The position numbers and the translations under genes are program-made. The notes below the pieces were generated by a model. It was not told where the DNA came from and did no database searches. It worked only from the letters and a program-made list of their open reading frames with translations. From contig CAJQJY010000006.1 in assembly GCA_905478765.1 (NCBI GenBank), positions 101,479-165,478 of the forward strand: a stretch of DNA of 64,000 nucleotides, given 5' to 3'. Shown here piece after piece: positions 47,305 to 59,400 of this stretch; the first letter of the stretch is position 1, and each line of letters starts with the position of its first letter. This DNA is from an uncultured Flavobacteriales bacterium (lineage in GTDB: Bacteria > Bacteroidota > Bacteroidia > Flavobacteriales > BACL11).

Positions 47305-50300
47305 TTATTGTTTTACTATCTGATAAGTAATTCCTTCAGGCATTACTTTTACAGTGTATGTGCCTGTTGAGTATTCTTTTAAATCAAAAGCTGTATTTCC
47401 TTGCTGATTTGCTAAAGATGAAATCAATTTACCATTAGTATCATACACCTCAACTTTATGATTTTTTGCATCGTTAAAAGTTAAGTTAAAGCTTCCCATA
47501 GTAGGGTTAGGGAACAACTCAAAGTTAAAGTTATTCTCATCAATATTTGTTGATTGTCCTAAATCAATTGGAGGGAAAACAATATAATCCAACCAAGCAC
47601 AATCCTCACCATCCTGCCAGCCAGAATCTTTATCATATTCCCATTCTAAATCATGATTACCAACAGTAACAGGGAAAGAAACAAAGCTCCAAGAATTATC
47701 AATACCTGACCACTCCCCTTGTTTGTTTCCATCAATATAAAATTGTAAAAAATCATAATCTTGTTCAGATGAAACAAACTTATAGAATGAAATATCACCA
47801 GGAGCAGTAACATCAACATTAATTAACAAATGTGAAACTTCACCGTCAGGTAATCCTGCACCTGACTTAGAAGAATTAACTCCCTCATAAACATTTATAT
47901 TATCAATAGTCCAAGGATATACAGGATCATTTACCCAGGCATAATTTGTGAAATCACCAGTTTCATAATCTTCATCAATAATTCCTATAGTTACAGCAAA
48001 AGTTGCATTATGAGTATAATTTCCATCTGTTAAATTAAAAGGAAACTCAGCATAAGTTCCTACTGGTGTATTTGCAGCAACAGTAATATTGAATGTAGTA
48101 GTTTGTTGTGCATTTACATTTAAATTAGCAACATTCGCTGTTGTTGAATTTACCGTAACAAAAGAAGAAATACTTGCTAACGTAGCTGTTAAATTTGCAA
48201 TATCAGCATGTCCGATATTTGTAACATCAACAATTAAATCTAGGGTCTCACCCGCATCTAATTTTCCATTTCCATTTCCTGCCGAATCATCAATAGTAAA
48301 AGTTGTATGATCTAAAACAGGAGCATTCAGCAATACATTTATAGTTGAACTCCAAGTATTTCCTAAGTTATCAATTAAATCTAAAGTAAATGCAACTATG
48401 TGCTGATCAGCAATATTATTAGCAACTTGAAAAGTAAATGAAGATGGTAACAGTAAAGTTTGAGCAGCATTAATAATATTTACAGAAGCAGAATTATTTA
48501 TTACAGTAACTGTGGGATCAGTAGTTGATAACGTTGCGTTTACAAATGTAGCATCTACTGAACCTATATTTTCTATCTCAACATCCAAACTAATTAATTC
48601 ATTGTAATCAGCTAAAGTATTGTTATTTCCCGCACTATCATCTAATGTGTTTGATGAGTAAATCACATAAGGACCAGTTGGAGAAATAATTTGAAGTGCA
48701 CCTGTATAAGGAGCTCTGAATTGTTTTGTAACTACAATATCAGCAGTACCAACAGTTGCAATAGCAGGAAAAGTTAAAGTAACTACTCCAGATGCATCAG
48801 CAAGTTTTGCATCTAAAAGCACACCATTCATTGAGATAGCAACATAAGAATTTTCTTCACTATTAACTGTAAAGTTAGTTGTTCCTACAGGAGTTGCTGC
48901 ACCATGAGAAACAGTTAAAGAAGTTGGTACACCAATATAAGGCATTAATGACGGATCGCCCATTAAGTGATATATCTCCCAGTAATATTGAACAAGAGAT
49001 CCTCCACCCTGAGTAACAGCTAAGTTACCTGAATGAAGAATCTGTCCAGTTGTTATAAACCAATCTTGTTGCTGCTCTCCATTTTCATGCATTAAACAAT
49101 CATAAACTGCTAAGCCAGTTCCAGCATATGTAGGGTTAGCTGTAAAGTTTGATGTATTACCTACACCCCACCAATAATCTTCATCCCAGTAAGTATTATT
49201 AGAACCTCCAATATAAGCAACAGCTCCTTTATTATTAGCTCTTAATAAGCCTTCACCAAAACACTCAGGAACATCAAATTTATTAGACTGACAACAATTC
49301 CCTACCATCACTCCATATGCATCAAAGTTCTGCAAACCATTAATATCTGAAGTTTCAAAAGAAGGGTCAGACCATCCAGATGGTCCGCAATGAGCAGTAT
49401 AATTTGCAAAACCAGCTCCAGCACTTACATCCGCAATAATTGCTGCATCTGCAGCAGGATCATCAGAAGTAATTGGTGAACCAGAGCCATAAAGATAAGT
49501 ATGTGCTGTTAATCCATGTGCTGTATTAAAATAATAATCTGTACCATAGTTAATTTGTCCGTTACCATAAGTTGGCGCCATACCTGCATCTACTCCAGCA
49601 ACTAATACCACATCATCCAAAAATAAAGGGTCAGCAAAAGTATATTGCTCGTGTGTTAGTGTTTTATTAACTTGTACTTCTACTTCTTCAGGAATAGTAG
49701 CTGAAAACCTACCATAATACATCTCAGGATAAAAATCGCCTCCTCCATCAAATTCACAATAATACATATCAGCATGATGTGTACCTGTACTCCCTTGAAA
49801 AGAAGGAACTTCACCATCATCACCAACAATTAATAAATAAGTTGGAGCAGGATTAGAAGCAGTAGCATTATCATACATATCTTTGATAAATGCATGTATT
49901 GATGTTGTTGTACTCCCAACATTTGGATCGTTAGTATATGCTTCAATTACTTCAAAACCTTTTCTTGTTTTCCATTGTACTAATGGCTGTAAAGCGGATT
50001 GAAAAGCAGGATCAGCAACAATTACATATTTTACAGGGTAAGTAGTAATTACATCTTTAGCTGATGGAACATAATTAATTGCTCCTTTAAATAAATGGTC
50101 AAATTCTGATGAGTAATACCTTTCTAAATTTAACTGATGCGTAGCATAGTCAATGTTTTTAAAAATCACTTTTGCCTCTAGCTTTGTTATTACTTTTAAC
50201 TGATTAGTTGCAGGATTATATTGTATAGGAGCAACTGATAATCTTGCTAATTGCTGACCTCTCATTTTACCTAAAAGCTCAGTTGTTACTGCATCAATTG

Positions 50301-50748
50301 CATAAAAACTATCATTAGTATAATAAGATGAATTATAATAAAAAGGAAAGCTAGTTGCACTTTTTGAAAGTGATGGCTGAGAAGGAAAAACTAAGTTTGT
50401 AATTCCATAATCAGCTAATGAGATAATTTGTTCTTCAGTATTTAAAACTTTAATAGCTATAGATGCTCCACTTGGCACAGTAATCAACTCTTCCAAAACA
50501 GGAAGTTCAGCATTACCACTAATAGCATTTTCACCATAACCTCCGACAACAATCTTTACAAACTCGCCCATATCAGTTTTTACTCTTAAAGTATTTATTT
50601 CTGATAAATGACTTACAAATGTAAACTCTGATAAAGTTTTTGATGTAATACTTAACTGATTAGATGTTTCAGTTAGTTTAATGTCTTTTGCACTTAAACT
50701 AAAAGATAAAACAGTAATAATTGCTAGTAATAAATTTGATAATTTCAT
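47305..50748 (-). CDS. C25 (gingipain-type) cysteine peptidase with CARDB-like repeats and T9SS type A sorting domain
   Basis: TYLLIVGDDGEVP, YTAHCGPSGWSDPSF (His), MVGNCCQSN (Cys), GGSNNTYWDEDYWW; C-terminal LFPNPTMGSFNLTF...YDTNGKLISS...YSTGTYTVKV. Confidence 0.88.
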   Translation of the reverse strand: MKLSNLLLAIITVLSFSLSAKDIKLTETSNQLSITSKTLSEFTFVSHLSEINTLRVKTDMGEFVKIVVGGYGENAISGNAELPVLEELITVPSGASIAIKVLNTEEQIISLADYGITNLVFPSQPSLSKSATSFPFYYNSSYYTNDSFYAIDAVTTELLGKMRGQQLARLSVAPIQYNPATNQLKVITKLEAKVIFKNIDYATHQLNLERYYSSEFDHLFKGAINYVPSAKDVITTYPVKYVIVADPAFQSALQPLVQWKTRKGFEVIEAYTNDPNVGSTTTSIHAFIKDMYDNATASNPAPTYLLIVGDDGEVPSFQGSTGTHHADMYYCEFDGGGDFYPEMYYGRFSATIPEEVEVQVNKTLTHEQYTFADPLFLDDVVLVAGVDAGMAPTYGNGQINYGTDYYFNTAHGLTAHTYLYGSGSPITSDDPAADAAIIADVSAGAGFANYTAHCGPSGWSDPSFETSDINGLQNFDAYGVMVGNCCQSNKFDVPECFGEGLLRANNKGAVAYIGGSNNTYWDEDYWWGVGNTSNFTANPTYAGTGLAVYDCLMHENGEQQQDWFITTGQILHSGNLAVTQGGGSLVQYYWEIYHLMGDPSLMPYIGVPTSLTVSHGAATPVGTTNFTVNSEENSYVAISMNGVLLDAKLADASGVVTLTFPAIATVGTADIVVTKQFRAPYTGALQIISPTGPYVIYSSNTLDDSAGNNNTLADYNELISLDVEIENIGSVDATFVNATLSTTDPTVTVINNSASVNIINAAQTLLLPSSFTFQVANNIADQHIVAFTLDLIDNLGNTWSSTINVLLNAPVLDHTTFTIDDSAGNGNGKLDAGETLDLIVDVTNIGHADIANLTATLASISSFVTVNSTTANVANLNVNAQQTTTFNITVAANTPVGTYAEFPFNLTDGNYTHNATFAVTIGIIDEDYETGDFTNYAWVNDPVYPWTIDNINVYEGVNSSKSGAGLPDGEVSHLLINVDVTAPGDISFYKFVSSEQDYDFLQFYIDGNKQGEWSGIDNSWSFVSFPVTVGNHDLEWEYDKDSGWQDGEDCAWLDYIVFPPIDLGQSTNIDENNFNFELFPNPTMGSFNLTFNDAKNHKVEVYDTNGKLISSLANQQGNTAFDLKEYSTGTYTVKVMPEGITYQIVKQ

Positions 50749-50904
50749 AATTTTTTTGTTTGCTACAAATATATGATTTTATCTTGTAAAAATCTAAAGC
50801 ACTATAAACATTCTTATACATTCAAAAAAAGACTACAATTAATGTAACCTTTTTTGATTTTATCCGTAAGTGTAATTGGCTCAAGCGCACAACTTGGGCT
50901 TTTT

Positions 50905-53589
50905 TTATTCTATAACTACTCTTTTATCCACAGTACCATCACTATAAATATAAAGGAAAGTAGTATTATCAATTACTGTATTTGGATTGAGCTCTCTACC
51001 CAATAAATCAGTTACTTTTAGTAACTCTTTTTCTGCAGAAAAACTCATTCTTGCACTTGAGGGCATTGTCCAAAATACTAAGTTGGTCCAAGAAGTAGAA
51101 TTATAAGCCCCACCATTAGGATCACACCAAGTTCTTGCTTGCCCCCTGTAAGTTTCTCCTGGAATTAATCCATTTTTATTTTTAGTAATATCAGGATAAC
51201 TCACTCCAGCCCCACCAACATTTACCCAACTAGCACTCGTATAATCTTCTCTTATTTTAATTCTTACAAAAGAGTACGTTCCATTAAGTGTCCAGTCAAA
51301 TTTTACTTTAGTAGGGTTTTGAGGTGTAGCACTTAAGTTTGCAATAAGCGGACAATCATCAGTAGTATTAAAATAATACAATGCAGTCCAAGCACTACTG
51401 CCTCCACCACAATACCAAGCTTTCATTTGATATTCATATTGTGTACTTGGATTTAAATTCAACAACAATTTATCTATCCTATGGTTTCCAAAGCTACAGC
51501 TTGCTAGTGGTGCTCCCATTGTTTTTTGTATCCAAGCAGTTGTTCCTACCTCTCTGTATTTTATTCTATACTGATCGACAACACAAACTGATGAGTTCAT
51601 ATTATCCCAATTAATTATTGCTCTAGTACTAATAATATCAGAAACTAATAAATTAGCTGGAGCATCTTCTGAGCAACTTTGATTTGATAAATTTTCCACA
51701 ACATCAATATCAACTCCTATATAACAATTATTTACATCAACAATCCAAACTGTATATGTGCCAGCAATCAAATTACTGATATCTTCTGTTATTTGTGTTG
51801 GTGAAGTAGACCAATAATACAAATAAGGTGCAACACCTCCACTAGCATTTAAGTCAATTGCTCCATCATTACCTCCTGATGTAGTAACATTTGTAACGGT
51901 GTATGTTGCTGTTATTTCAGATGGCTCTATTATTATATAAGATGATGTGAAAGATTGCCCAGCAGCATCAGTTACAGTAACAGTATATGTGCCTGCGGCT
52001 AAATTTGATAAGTCATCAGTAATGGCTCCATTACTCCATATAAATGAGTAAGGTGTAGCTCCATCACTAACTGTTAAATCAATTGAGCCATTATTATTCC
52101 CAAAACAATCTATAGCAGAAGTTACTGCATTAACTTGCAAAGGAGTTAATTGCCCCTCTCCTACCACAATTGAAAACAACTCAGAACAACCATTATCATC
52201 CATTACGTAAAAAAAATAGGTGCCTGCTATCAAATTCTGAATATCTTTAGTTGATGCGCTATAACCATTAGGTCCTTGCCAAGAGAATGAATATGGTGCT
52301 GTACCTCCACTTACAGTTGTAAAAATACTACCATCACTAAACCCAGCTTGAGAGGTAGAATTAACAGTATAAGTAATAATAATTGGAGAAGGCTCACTAA
52401 TATAGAAAGTAGAAGACTCCGTTTGACCTACGGCATCAGTTACAATAACGTTATAATAACCACTCGATAAATTTGAGATATCTTGAGTTGTTGACCCGTT
52501 ACTCCAAATATAAGACAAGGGAGATACACCTCCAATTGCTGACAAGTTTATACTTCCATTATTTGCTAAACTACAACTTAAGTTTGTATTAGTAGAAGAT
52601 AATATTATTGGAGGATAAACCACCTGACATCCTAATGAGCTTAATAGAGAAGATCTACTGCCATTTAAAGTTGCTCTCATCCTATTTTTCTGGCCTGTAC
52701 TAAACATAAACATACAAGCATCATTTGTATAATCCATATAGTTCATAAACATCTCTCCAGAACTACCAGTACCCGAACAAGAAGATGCATGGGGATAAGA
52801 TGGACAACCATAATTTGATTCCTCATGTTTTGGAGTATCAGAAACATAATCATTACCACAATATGAATCGCCCCAAATATGATATAAGTTTAACCAATGA
52901 CCTACTTCATGAGTAGCTGTTCTGCCTAAATCATAGGGTGATGTTGCTGTTCCTGTATTGCCAAAATAGGCATAATCACAAACAACTCCATCTGTACTTG
53001 AGTTTCCACCCGGAAAAGTAGCAAATCCTAAAAGTCCACTAGCTAAATTACATACCCAAATGTTTAAGTAGTCTGATGTGTTCCAGGCATCTTGACCACC
53101 AGTACTAGAATATTTCATGCTTGTATAACCAGAAAAACTTGAAGTAGTTGTGTAATTCCTTGTAATTCCAGTTGTAACATTTCCATTTGGATCTCTAACA
53201 GCCAAACAAAATTCAATTTCACAATCAGCAGCTACACCAGCAAAAGCTGAAGGTACAGATGAAGCATCTGAATTGTTCATTCTGAAATCTTCATTTAAAA
53301 TATCAATTTGTGAAAAAATCTGTGCATCAGAAATATTCTGACTAGAATTTTTATAAATAACGTGAACCACAACTGGAATTGTAATTAGATTGGGCATAGA
53401 TTTTAAACTACTCTTATTATTGCTTATCCAATTCTTAATGTCTAAATTTTCAACATCCATTCTGTTATCAACTCCAGGATCTCTTTGTCTAATTTCATCT
53501 AAATGTTGCATAGTACCACAATTTCTTTGCTGAGCATTTGCAAAAAATACATGTAAAAACACAACTATTACTAAACATAATTTTTTCAT
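50905..53589 (-). CDS. M43-type (pappalysin-like) metallopeptidase with SprB repeats and a T9SS-associated C-terminal tail
   Basis: ATHEVGHWLNLYHIWGDSYC (HExxHxxxxxH), MNYMDYTNDACMFMF Met-turn, four SprB-like repeats, C-terminal DLLGRELNPNTVIDNTTFLYIYSDGTVDKRVVIE. Confidence 0.87.
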   Translation of the reverse strand: MKKLCLVIVVFLHVFFANAQQRNCGTMQHLDEIRQRDPGVDNRMDVENLDIKNWISNNKSSLKSMPNLITIPVVVHVIYKNSSQNISDAQIFSQIDILNEDFRMNNSDASSVPSAFAGVAADCEIEFCLAVRDPNGNVTTGITRNYTTTSSFSGYTSMKYSSTGGQDAWNTSDYLNIWVCNLASGLLGFATFPGGNSSTDGVVCDYAYFGNTGTATSPYDLGRTATHEVGHWLNLYHIWGDSYCGNDYVSDTPKHEESNYGCPSYPHASSCSGTGSSGEMFMNYMDYTNDACMFMFSTGQKNRMRATLNGSRSSLLSSLGCQVVYPPIILSSTNTNLSCSLANNGSINLSAIGGVSPLSYIWSNGSTTQDISNLSSGYYNVIVTDAVGQTESSTFYISEPSPIIITYTVNSTSQAGFSDGSIFTTVSGGTAPYSFSWQGPNGYSASTKDIQNLIAGTYFFYVMDDNGCSELFSIVVGEGQLTPLQVNAVTSAIDCFGNNNGSIDLTVSDGATPYSFIWSNGAITDDLSNLAAGTYTVTVTDAAGQSFTSSYIIIEPSEITATYTVTNVTTSGGNDGAIDLNASGGVAPYLYYWSTSPTQITEDISNLIAGTYTVWIVDVNNCYIGVDIDVVENLSNQSCSEDAPANLLVSDIISTRAIINWDNMNSSVCVVDQYRIKYREVGTTAWIQKTMGAPLASCSFGNHRIDKLLLNLNPSTQYEYQMKAWYCGGGSSAWTALYYFNTTDDCPLIANLSATPQNPTKVKFDWTLNGTYSFVRIKIREDYTSASWVNVGGAGVSYPDITKNKNGLIPGETYRGQARTWCDPNGGAYNSTSWTNLVFWTMPSSARMSFSAEKELLKVTDLLGRELNPNTVIDNTTFLYIYSDGTVDKRVVIE
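51690..52617 (-). repeat. Four SprB-like tandem repeats encoded within the M43 peptidase gene
   Basis: Repeated pattern NNGSINLSAIGGVSPLSYIWSNGSTTQDISNLSSGYYNVIVTDA / FSDGSIFTTVSGGTAPYSFSW / NNGSIDLTVSDGATPYSFIWSNG / NDGAIDLNASGGVAPYLYYWS. Confidence 0.8.
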
Positions 53590-53622
53590 TACTTTTCTTT
53601 TTGGTTTTTACAAACTTATAAA

Positions 53623-56406
53623 TTATCTTTTACAAACTGACTTATAATCACACCACTCGCAATTCTTAAGTTCTGATGTTTGTTCAAAATCATTATTTAA
53701 AATCTTAGTTAATACAAATTCTAATTGCTCCTCAAACTCATCTAAGACTTGAGCATCAATTTTAATCACTTCTCTTTGTTTTCCTGTTTTATTTGCAACA
53801 GTTATCAATCCTTGTTTTAAATTTTTAAAAGAGAAATTTCCTGCAACAACTTCCAATCCAATATAATTTGGATTCATTTTTAAATACAAATAAGCATACA
53901 TTAAAAGCTGAAATGCTTTTGCTTTTTTTGACCTATCAACCAACTCATGGTATTCAGAAAATTCAACTTCTTTACTCTCAACTTTCCCAGTTTTATAATC
54001 AATTATTCTGAGTAAATCTCCTTCAAAATCTACTCTATCAGCATTTCCTATTAGATTAAAATCAATTCCATCAACATTAACAAAATGCTTTAACTCCTCC
54101 TCTTTTCCAACTATTTTAATTTGCTTATTTTTACTATTTGCATCTTGCAAAAGTTTAATTTCTAAATTCAAGAAGTCTTTAATTAACTTATGTGCTATTT
54201 TCAAACTGAGATAGTTTTTTCCTTCTTTCATTCCTTGCTCAGAAAGCTCTTCAATAAAATAAGCTTTAATATCATTTAATATAGCTTGTGTATGATCTTT
54301 TACATACTGTTCCGTTAAAATTCCTAAAGGGTAATTATCCTCCAAAGCTTTATGAATTGCAGAACCTAAAGTACTTGCATCTGCATATTCATCTACTTCA
54401 TCATCTAGCCTAATTTTAGCTAAATAATGATAATAAAACTGCAAACTACAGTTGTTATATTTATTTATTGCTGATGGAGAGACTCCTTTCTCAGCCCAAG
54501 ATTTAAGCTCTTTATCTAATCCAATATTTGGGATTACAATTTCTTTAGATTTTGGCATTTCTAGCTCAGCACCCTTAAATACTTTTTCACTAATCTGCCC
54601 TTTGTACTCAGACAAGAGTTGGGTAACAAATCTACTTTTTTCGCCACTCCCAAAATCATCAGTTTCAGAATTATAAATAAGCGTAATATTTTTAGCTCTT
54701 TGCAAGAGCCTATAAAAGTGATAAGAAAAAACAGCATCACTCTCAGCATAAGTCGGGAGTTTAAAATAGCGTTTCATATCAAAAGGAATAAAAGAATTTA
54801 CGGACTTTCCTTTGGGTAATTTTCCTTCATTCACACTAAGAATTATAACATTTTTAAAATCCAAAGTTCTACTTTCCAAAATCCCCATTAGCTGAACTCC
54901 CTTTAGTGGCTCTCCTTTAAATGGTATCATTTCCTTAGATACTATTTGTTGCATTACAATCTGCAAAGTTTTCAATTCAATGTCAAAATTATTATCTGCT
55001 AATAAATTATTTAAAATAGTCCAACTTTTATAAAAAGTAGCTAAAACTTCTGATTCGATAGATGCTGAAACACCAACTAAAGGAAGTTTCAAATCTTCAA
55101 TTAATTTAGAAATACATCTTAAAGCATCATCCGATTTTCTCCAAAAATCAAAAATATTACTGAGTTTGCTTTTCTTAAAAAAAGTAGCCAAATTGCTTTT
55201 ACTTACAAAAACAATGTTATCCTTAATAATGAATCTTTTAAAAGTCAAAACTTCATTTACATCAGCAAGTTTGGAAAAATAAGGATGCTCAATAACCGAA
55301 ATAATATCCTTATAATAAAAAGCATTATTTTGATACTTTTCAGCATTAATTTGGATTTTAAACAATGCCTCAATAAATGCAAACAAAGTTGTGTTTTTTA
55401 AGGGGCTACCCATAGTAACGTTTAACTGCTTTATTGCAGAAGGCAGATTATGTAACACAGGAAAAAGCAATGCCTCATCAGCCAAAACAATAGCTGTATT
55501 ACTATTATCCAAATCATCTTTTGTGAAATCTTTTAGCACTTCTGAGGCAACCTTTGCTTGAGTGACATTTTTAGGACAAGCAATTACATTAAAACTGTCT
55601 TTAGTCTGATTAAAATAATCGCCAACACCTTTAAAATCAATTTCTGACCATTTGGCTCTTTGCTCTCTTAAAAACCCTCCTGCTTCATGCAGTTTATTAT
55701 CATAATAGAATTTGTCAGCATCCCAAAATACCCTTGCAACATCTTCTTTTTTTAGATAATCAACAATTTCTTGCTCTGATTTTGTGAGTGCATTTAAACC
55801 AACAAACCATACTTTTTCCCACTTAATCTCAACATTAGATATTTGCTCAGCAGCTTTTCTATAAGCCAATCCTTGGTAGGCAGTATTATCTTGAATTAAT
55901 TTCTGATTAAAATCATTATACCATTTTAACATTCCTTCAAAAAAACTAATATAATCAGTTTGCATATCAGTCAGATTTGTTTCAGAAAGACTCCAATCCT
56001 TAACATTCCAACTTTCTAATTCCTTAACATTTCTAAGGTTCGTGTAAATTGATTCTGCTTCAACTAAATTTCTATCTATCTCATTAAAATCATGCAATAA
56101 AACATTGCTCCATTTTAAGAAATCATCAAATGACTCTACCTTTTTAGGAGGATGAGTTAAATAAGTTTGATACAACTTAAACTGCAAGGAGATATTATCC
56201 AAAACATGCAATCCTGAAAGCTTCTCTGTAAACTCTTCAATTGAATAGAACTGCGGTAAAAAGATTGGTTTATCAATTTTTTGGGATAAATAATGTTTTA
56301 AAAAAACAACTGCTCTTTTTGATGGAAGAACAACTGCTACTTTTTCCATGTTTTCAGGAAACTTCTGCAATAACCTTGCTGCAATTTTATCTAGAAAAGC
56401 TATCAT
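53623..56406 (-). CDS. PD-(D/E)XK nuclease, AddB-like
   Basis: VVLPSKRAVVFLKHYL; LRIIDYKTGKVESKE; NNCSLQFYYHYLAKIRL and terminal CEWCDYKSVCKR (AddB-type Fe-S cysteine arrangement). Confidence 0.82.
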   Translation of the reverse strand: MIAFLDKIAARLLQKFPENMEKVAVVLPSKRAVVFLKHYLSQKIDKPIFLPQFYSIEEFTEKLSGLHVLDNISLQFKLYQTYLTHPPKKVESFDDFLKWSNVLLHDFNEIDRNLVEAESIYTNLRNVKELESWNVKDWSLSETNLTDMQTDYISFFEGMLKWYNDFNQKLIQDNTAYQGLAYRKAAEQISNVEIKWEKVWFVGLNALTKSEQEIVDYLKKEDVARVFWDADKFYYDNKLHEAGGFLREQRAKWSEIDFKGVGDYFNQTKDSFNVIACPKNVTQAKVASEVLKDFTKDDLDNSNTAIVLADEALLFPVLHNLPSAIKQLNVTMGSPLKNTTLFAFIEALFKIQINAEKYQNNAFYYKDIISVIEHPYFSKLADVNEVLTFKRFIIKDNIVFVSKSNLATFFKKSKLSNIFDFWRKSDDALRCISKLIEDLKLPLVGVSASIESEVLATFYKSWTILNNLLADNNFDIELKTLQIVMQQIVSKEMIPFKGEPLKGVQLMGILESRTLDFKNVIILSVNEGKLPKGKSVNSFIPFDMKRYFKLPTYAESDAVFSYHFYRLLQRAKNITLIYNSETDDFGSGEKSRFVTQLLSEYKGQISEKVFKGAELEMPKSKEIVIPNIGLDKELKSWAEKGVSPSAINKYNNCSLQFYYHYLAKIRLDDEVDEYADASTLGSAIHKALEDNYPLGILTEQYVKDHTQAILNDIKAYFIEELSEQGMKEGKNYLSLKIAHKLIKDFLNLEIKLLQDANSKNKQIKIVGKEEELKHFVNVDGIDFNLIGNADRVDFEGDLLRIIDYKTGKVESKEVEFSEYHELVDRSKKAKAFQLLMYAYLYLKMNPNYIGLEVVAGNFSFKNLKQGLITVANKTGKQREVIKIDAQVLDEFEEQLEFVLTKILNNDFEQTSELKNCEWCDYKSVCKR

Positions 56407-59400
56407 AATTCTTTTATTTTTATTTCATCTGAAATATAAATCAGAATCCTCTTAATATTCTTTTTTCCCATCTTAGATAGTGCATCAGCATATTCCGTAA
56501 TCTGATTTTCATGAGCATCTTTTTCTAATCCAGTTTTATAATCAATTACAACTACTTCATCAGTAATCTTTGAAAAAAGCAACCTATCAGGAATATATGT
56601 TTTACCATTTTCCATCAGAATTTCTTTTTCGGTTTTCACAATCCAATTATCCGAAAAATAAGGTTTAACTTTTTCCTCATTCAATAAATTATTTACGCTT
56701 TCTGTCAATTTTTTTAAATCATCCTTATCAAATTTTCCACTTTTAAAAAGTTGAGCAATCACTTTTTCCGTTTGCTTAACATAATGAATTTCAGCCAGAG
56801 TATAATGCAATAGTTTTCCCCAATCTCTTTTTGCATTTACAGTTTCTGTATCCCAAACCTCCTCAGCAGAATGTTTTAAAGAAATCACTTCTCGCCAATC
56901 TAATTTTTTTCTTTTATCCACAGAAAAAGTATTATTAGGTTCAGCTTTTTTTTCATGCATCATTTCTGAATCTCCTTCAATAATTGGAAACGCATCATCA
57001 TATTTATAAAGAAAAGAATTTAAATTTCCTTTAGTTTCATAATCTTTTAAAGTCTTTGGTAAATATTTTGATAAAATATACAAACGCTCTTTTGGGCGCG
57101 TCATTGCAACATAAAGTTTATTCAAACTATCTAGCAAAGTCATTTCTTTTTCTTTTTGATAATCTTTATTAAAATAAGAATGTTCTAACTTTTTATTTCC
57201 TCCAATAAGTGCAGAAGGAAGCTTTCTATTAAAATGAGCAGAAGAATCTACCCAAATATCATTCGTTTTAACTCTGTCCTCCCAATTGAAAGGAATCATA
57301 ACTACATTAAAAGCCAATCCTTTTGACTTGTGAATTGTCATAATTTGTACAGCATCCGTACCCTCAGGAATTACAATTGCCTCCTTATTTTTTCGCTCCT
57401 CCCACCATATTAAAAACTCCGAAAGGCTACTCCCTTTTTTCTCAGTAAATGCTAAAGTTACATCTAAGAAAAAGTTCAAATAAACATCCTCATCAAAACT
57501 AAAAAGGCGAATCAATTGCTCCACCATTTCATAAAGTGGTTCTTGCAATAATTCTAATGGATTTATTAAAACATTTGCCTTTTGCAACACCTCAACAAAG
57601 CCTTCTTCTGATTTAATATTGAGATTTAAATCATGCTGATTTTCTCCAACTATAACATGGGAATATAAATAATCAGCAATTACTGTTTTAGCAATTTTAT
57701 GCTTTGGATTCTGCAAATACATTAATAAAGAAATAAGCACATTTACTTTTTCAGATTTATGTAAAAGCAAGCCTTCATTTGAAATAACTGGAATTTGGTT
57801 TGCTGATAAACTTTCAGCAATAAGAGCTACACTTTTTCTGCTATTACAAAGTATTGCTACATCCTTAAAAGAGTAATTATATTTAGAAACTAACTTTTTA
57901 ATTTCAGTTGCGATTTTATTTAAAATTAACTCTTTAAAATCATTGTTCTTATCTCCAAAAAGTTCAATATGAACATAGCCACCATCCTTAGAAAAAGTAG
58001 TTTCTTGCTCACACCCTTTATAAATATCAATAATATTTTGAGGCAGTAAAGTTTTTACACTTTCAAAAAATTGATTATTAAAAAAAATAATATTCTTCAT
58101 ACTCCTAAAATTATGAGTCAAATTTTGAACATTTTCATGCTCTTTCAGTTTTCTTTCCCAATCAACCTTAAACATCAAATCATCACCTCTATAAATTTTT
58201 GGAAGCTGAAAAAACTGCTCTACTTCTCCTCCTCTCCATCTGTAAATTGACTGCTTTCCATCTCCTACAACCATGCTTTTTCCGTAATCTAGAGATTCTG
58301 TAATTAATGGTAAAATATTTTGCCACTGCAACAGTGAAGTATCTTGAAATTCATCAATTAAATAATGATTATATCGCTCACCTAATCTTTCATAAATAAA
58401 AGAAGAGGGTTGGTTAGTTACAACTTTATGAATTTTTTTATTGAACTCTGATATCTGTTCAATATTATTTTCTTTTTTATAACTCCTAATCTCAGCTATC
58501 AACTCATTTAGAACAGCAATTGAATAGATGTTTTTAAGTATCGCATTCACTGAATTATAATCAGACATTAAATCCATCAACTCAACAAAGAAATTCTGCA
58601 ACTGTGTTTTATAAGCATCCACCAAATCTTTTATATCCTGGCTTTTACTTTTAGTATACCACTCATCATTAGCCGTGTAACGAATCAAAGTATCAGTAGG
58701 CAGCCATTTGGAGTCGTTTTTTGCTAAGTTTATTGTAAAGTGATTGTAAAATGCACCTCTATTAAAATGCTCTTTTGTAAAGCCATTTTTATCAAAGAAA
58801 ACACAAACTCTATCAGCTAAATCATCAATTTTTTGAGCAATATCTTTTTTAGATCCTTGCAAATCTTTTTTCACTCTCATACATTCTTTTACACTCAGCA
58901 ATTTTCCATCAGTAAACTGACTCACTTCTTCTTTAAAAAGCTGTGCTGCGAAAACTTCTAAATCCTTTTCAATATTTATGCTTTTTCCGTCTTCAGCTTT
59001 TTGCATTGCAAAATTCACTAATGCATCTGATAGCTCTCCTCCACTATCAGACATTCTAGAAAGCAATAAAGCAACTATTGGTTGAATAATTTTGTAAGTA
59101 TCAATCTCTAAATCAAAGTTATGAGAAAGCCCTAAATCAGATGCAAAGGTTCTGACAATTTTATATGTAAATTTATCAATGGTTGAAATTCCGAGATCAG
59201 CATAATTATGCAGAATATGTCTATGCACTACTGCAGATCGCATATAAATTTTAGATGCATCAAAACCTGTTTCTTTCATCAGCCAATCCAAAATACCCTC
59301 TTTATCTTTTTCATTTGACAAAGATTCTAGATACTCCAAAATCCTTTCTTTCATTTCTGATGCTGCCTTATTTGTAAAAGTAATTGCGAGTATTTTTCGA

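Noticed and set aside
51690-52617. Tandem repeat in the M43 gene considered as CRISPR-like or mobile repeat
   Set aside because: The repeats are protein-level SprB domains of ~80 aa with diverged DNA, not short direct repeats with spacers.
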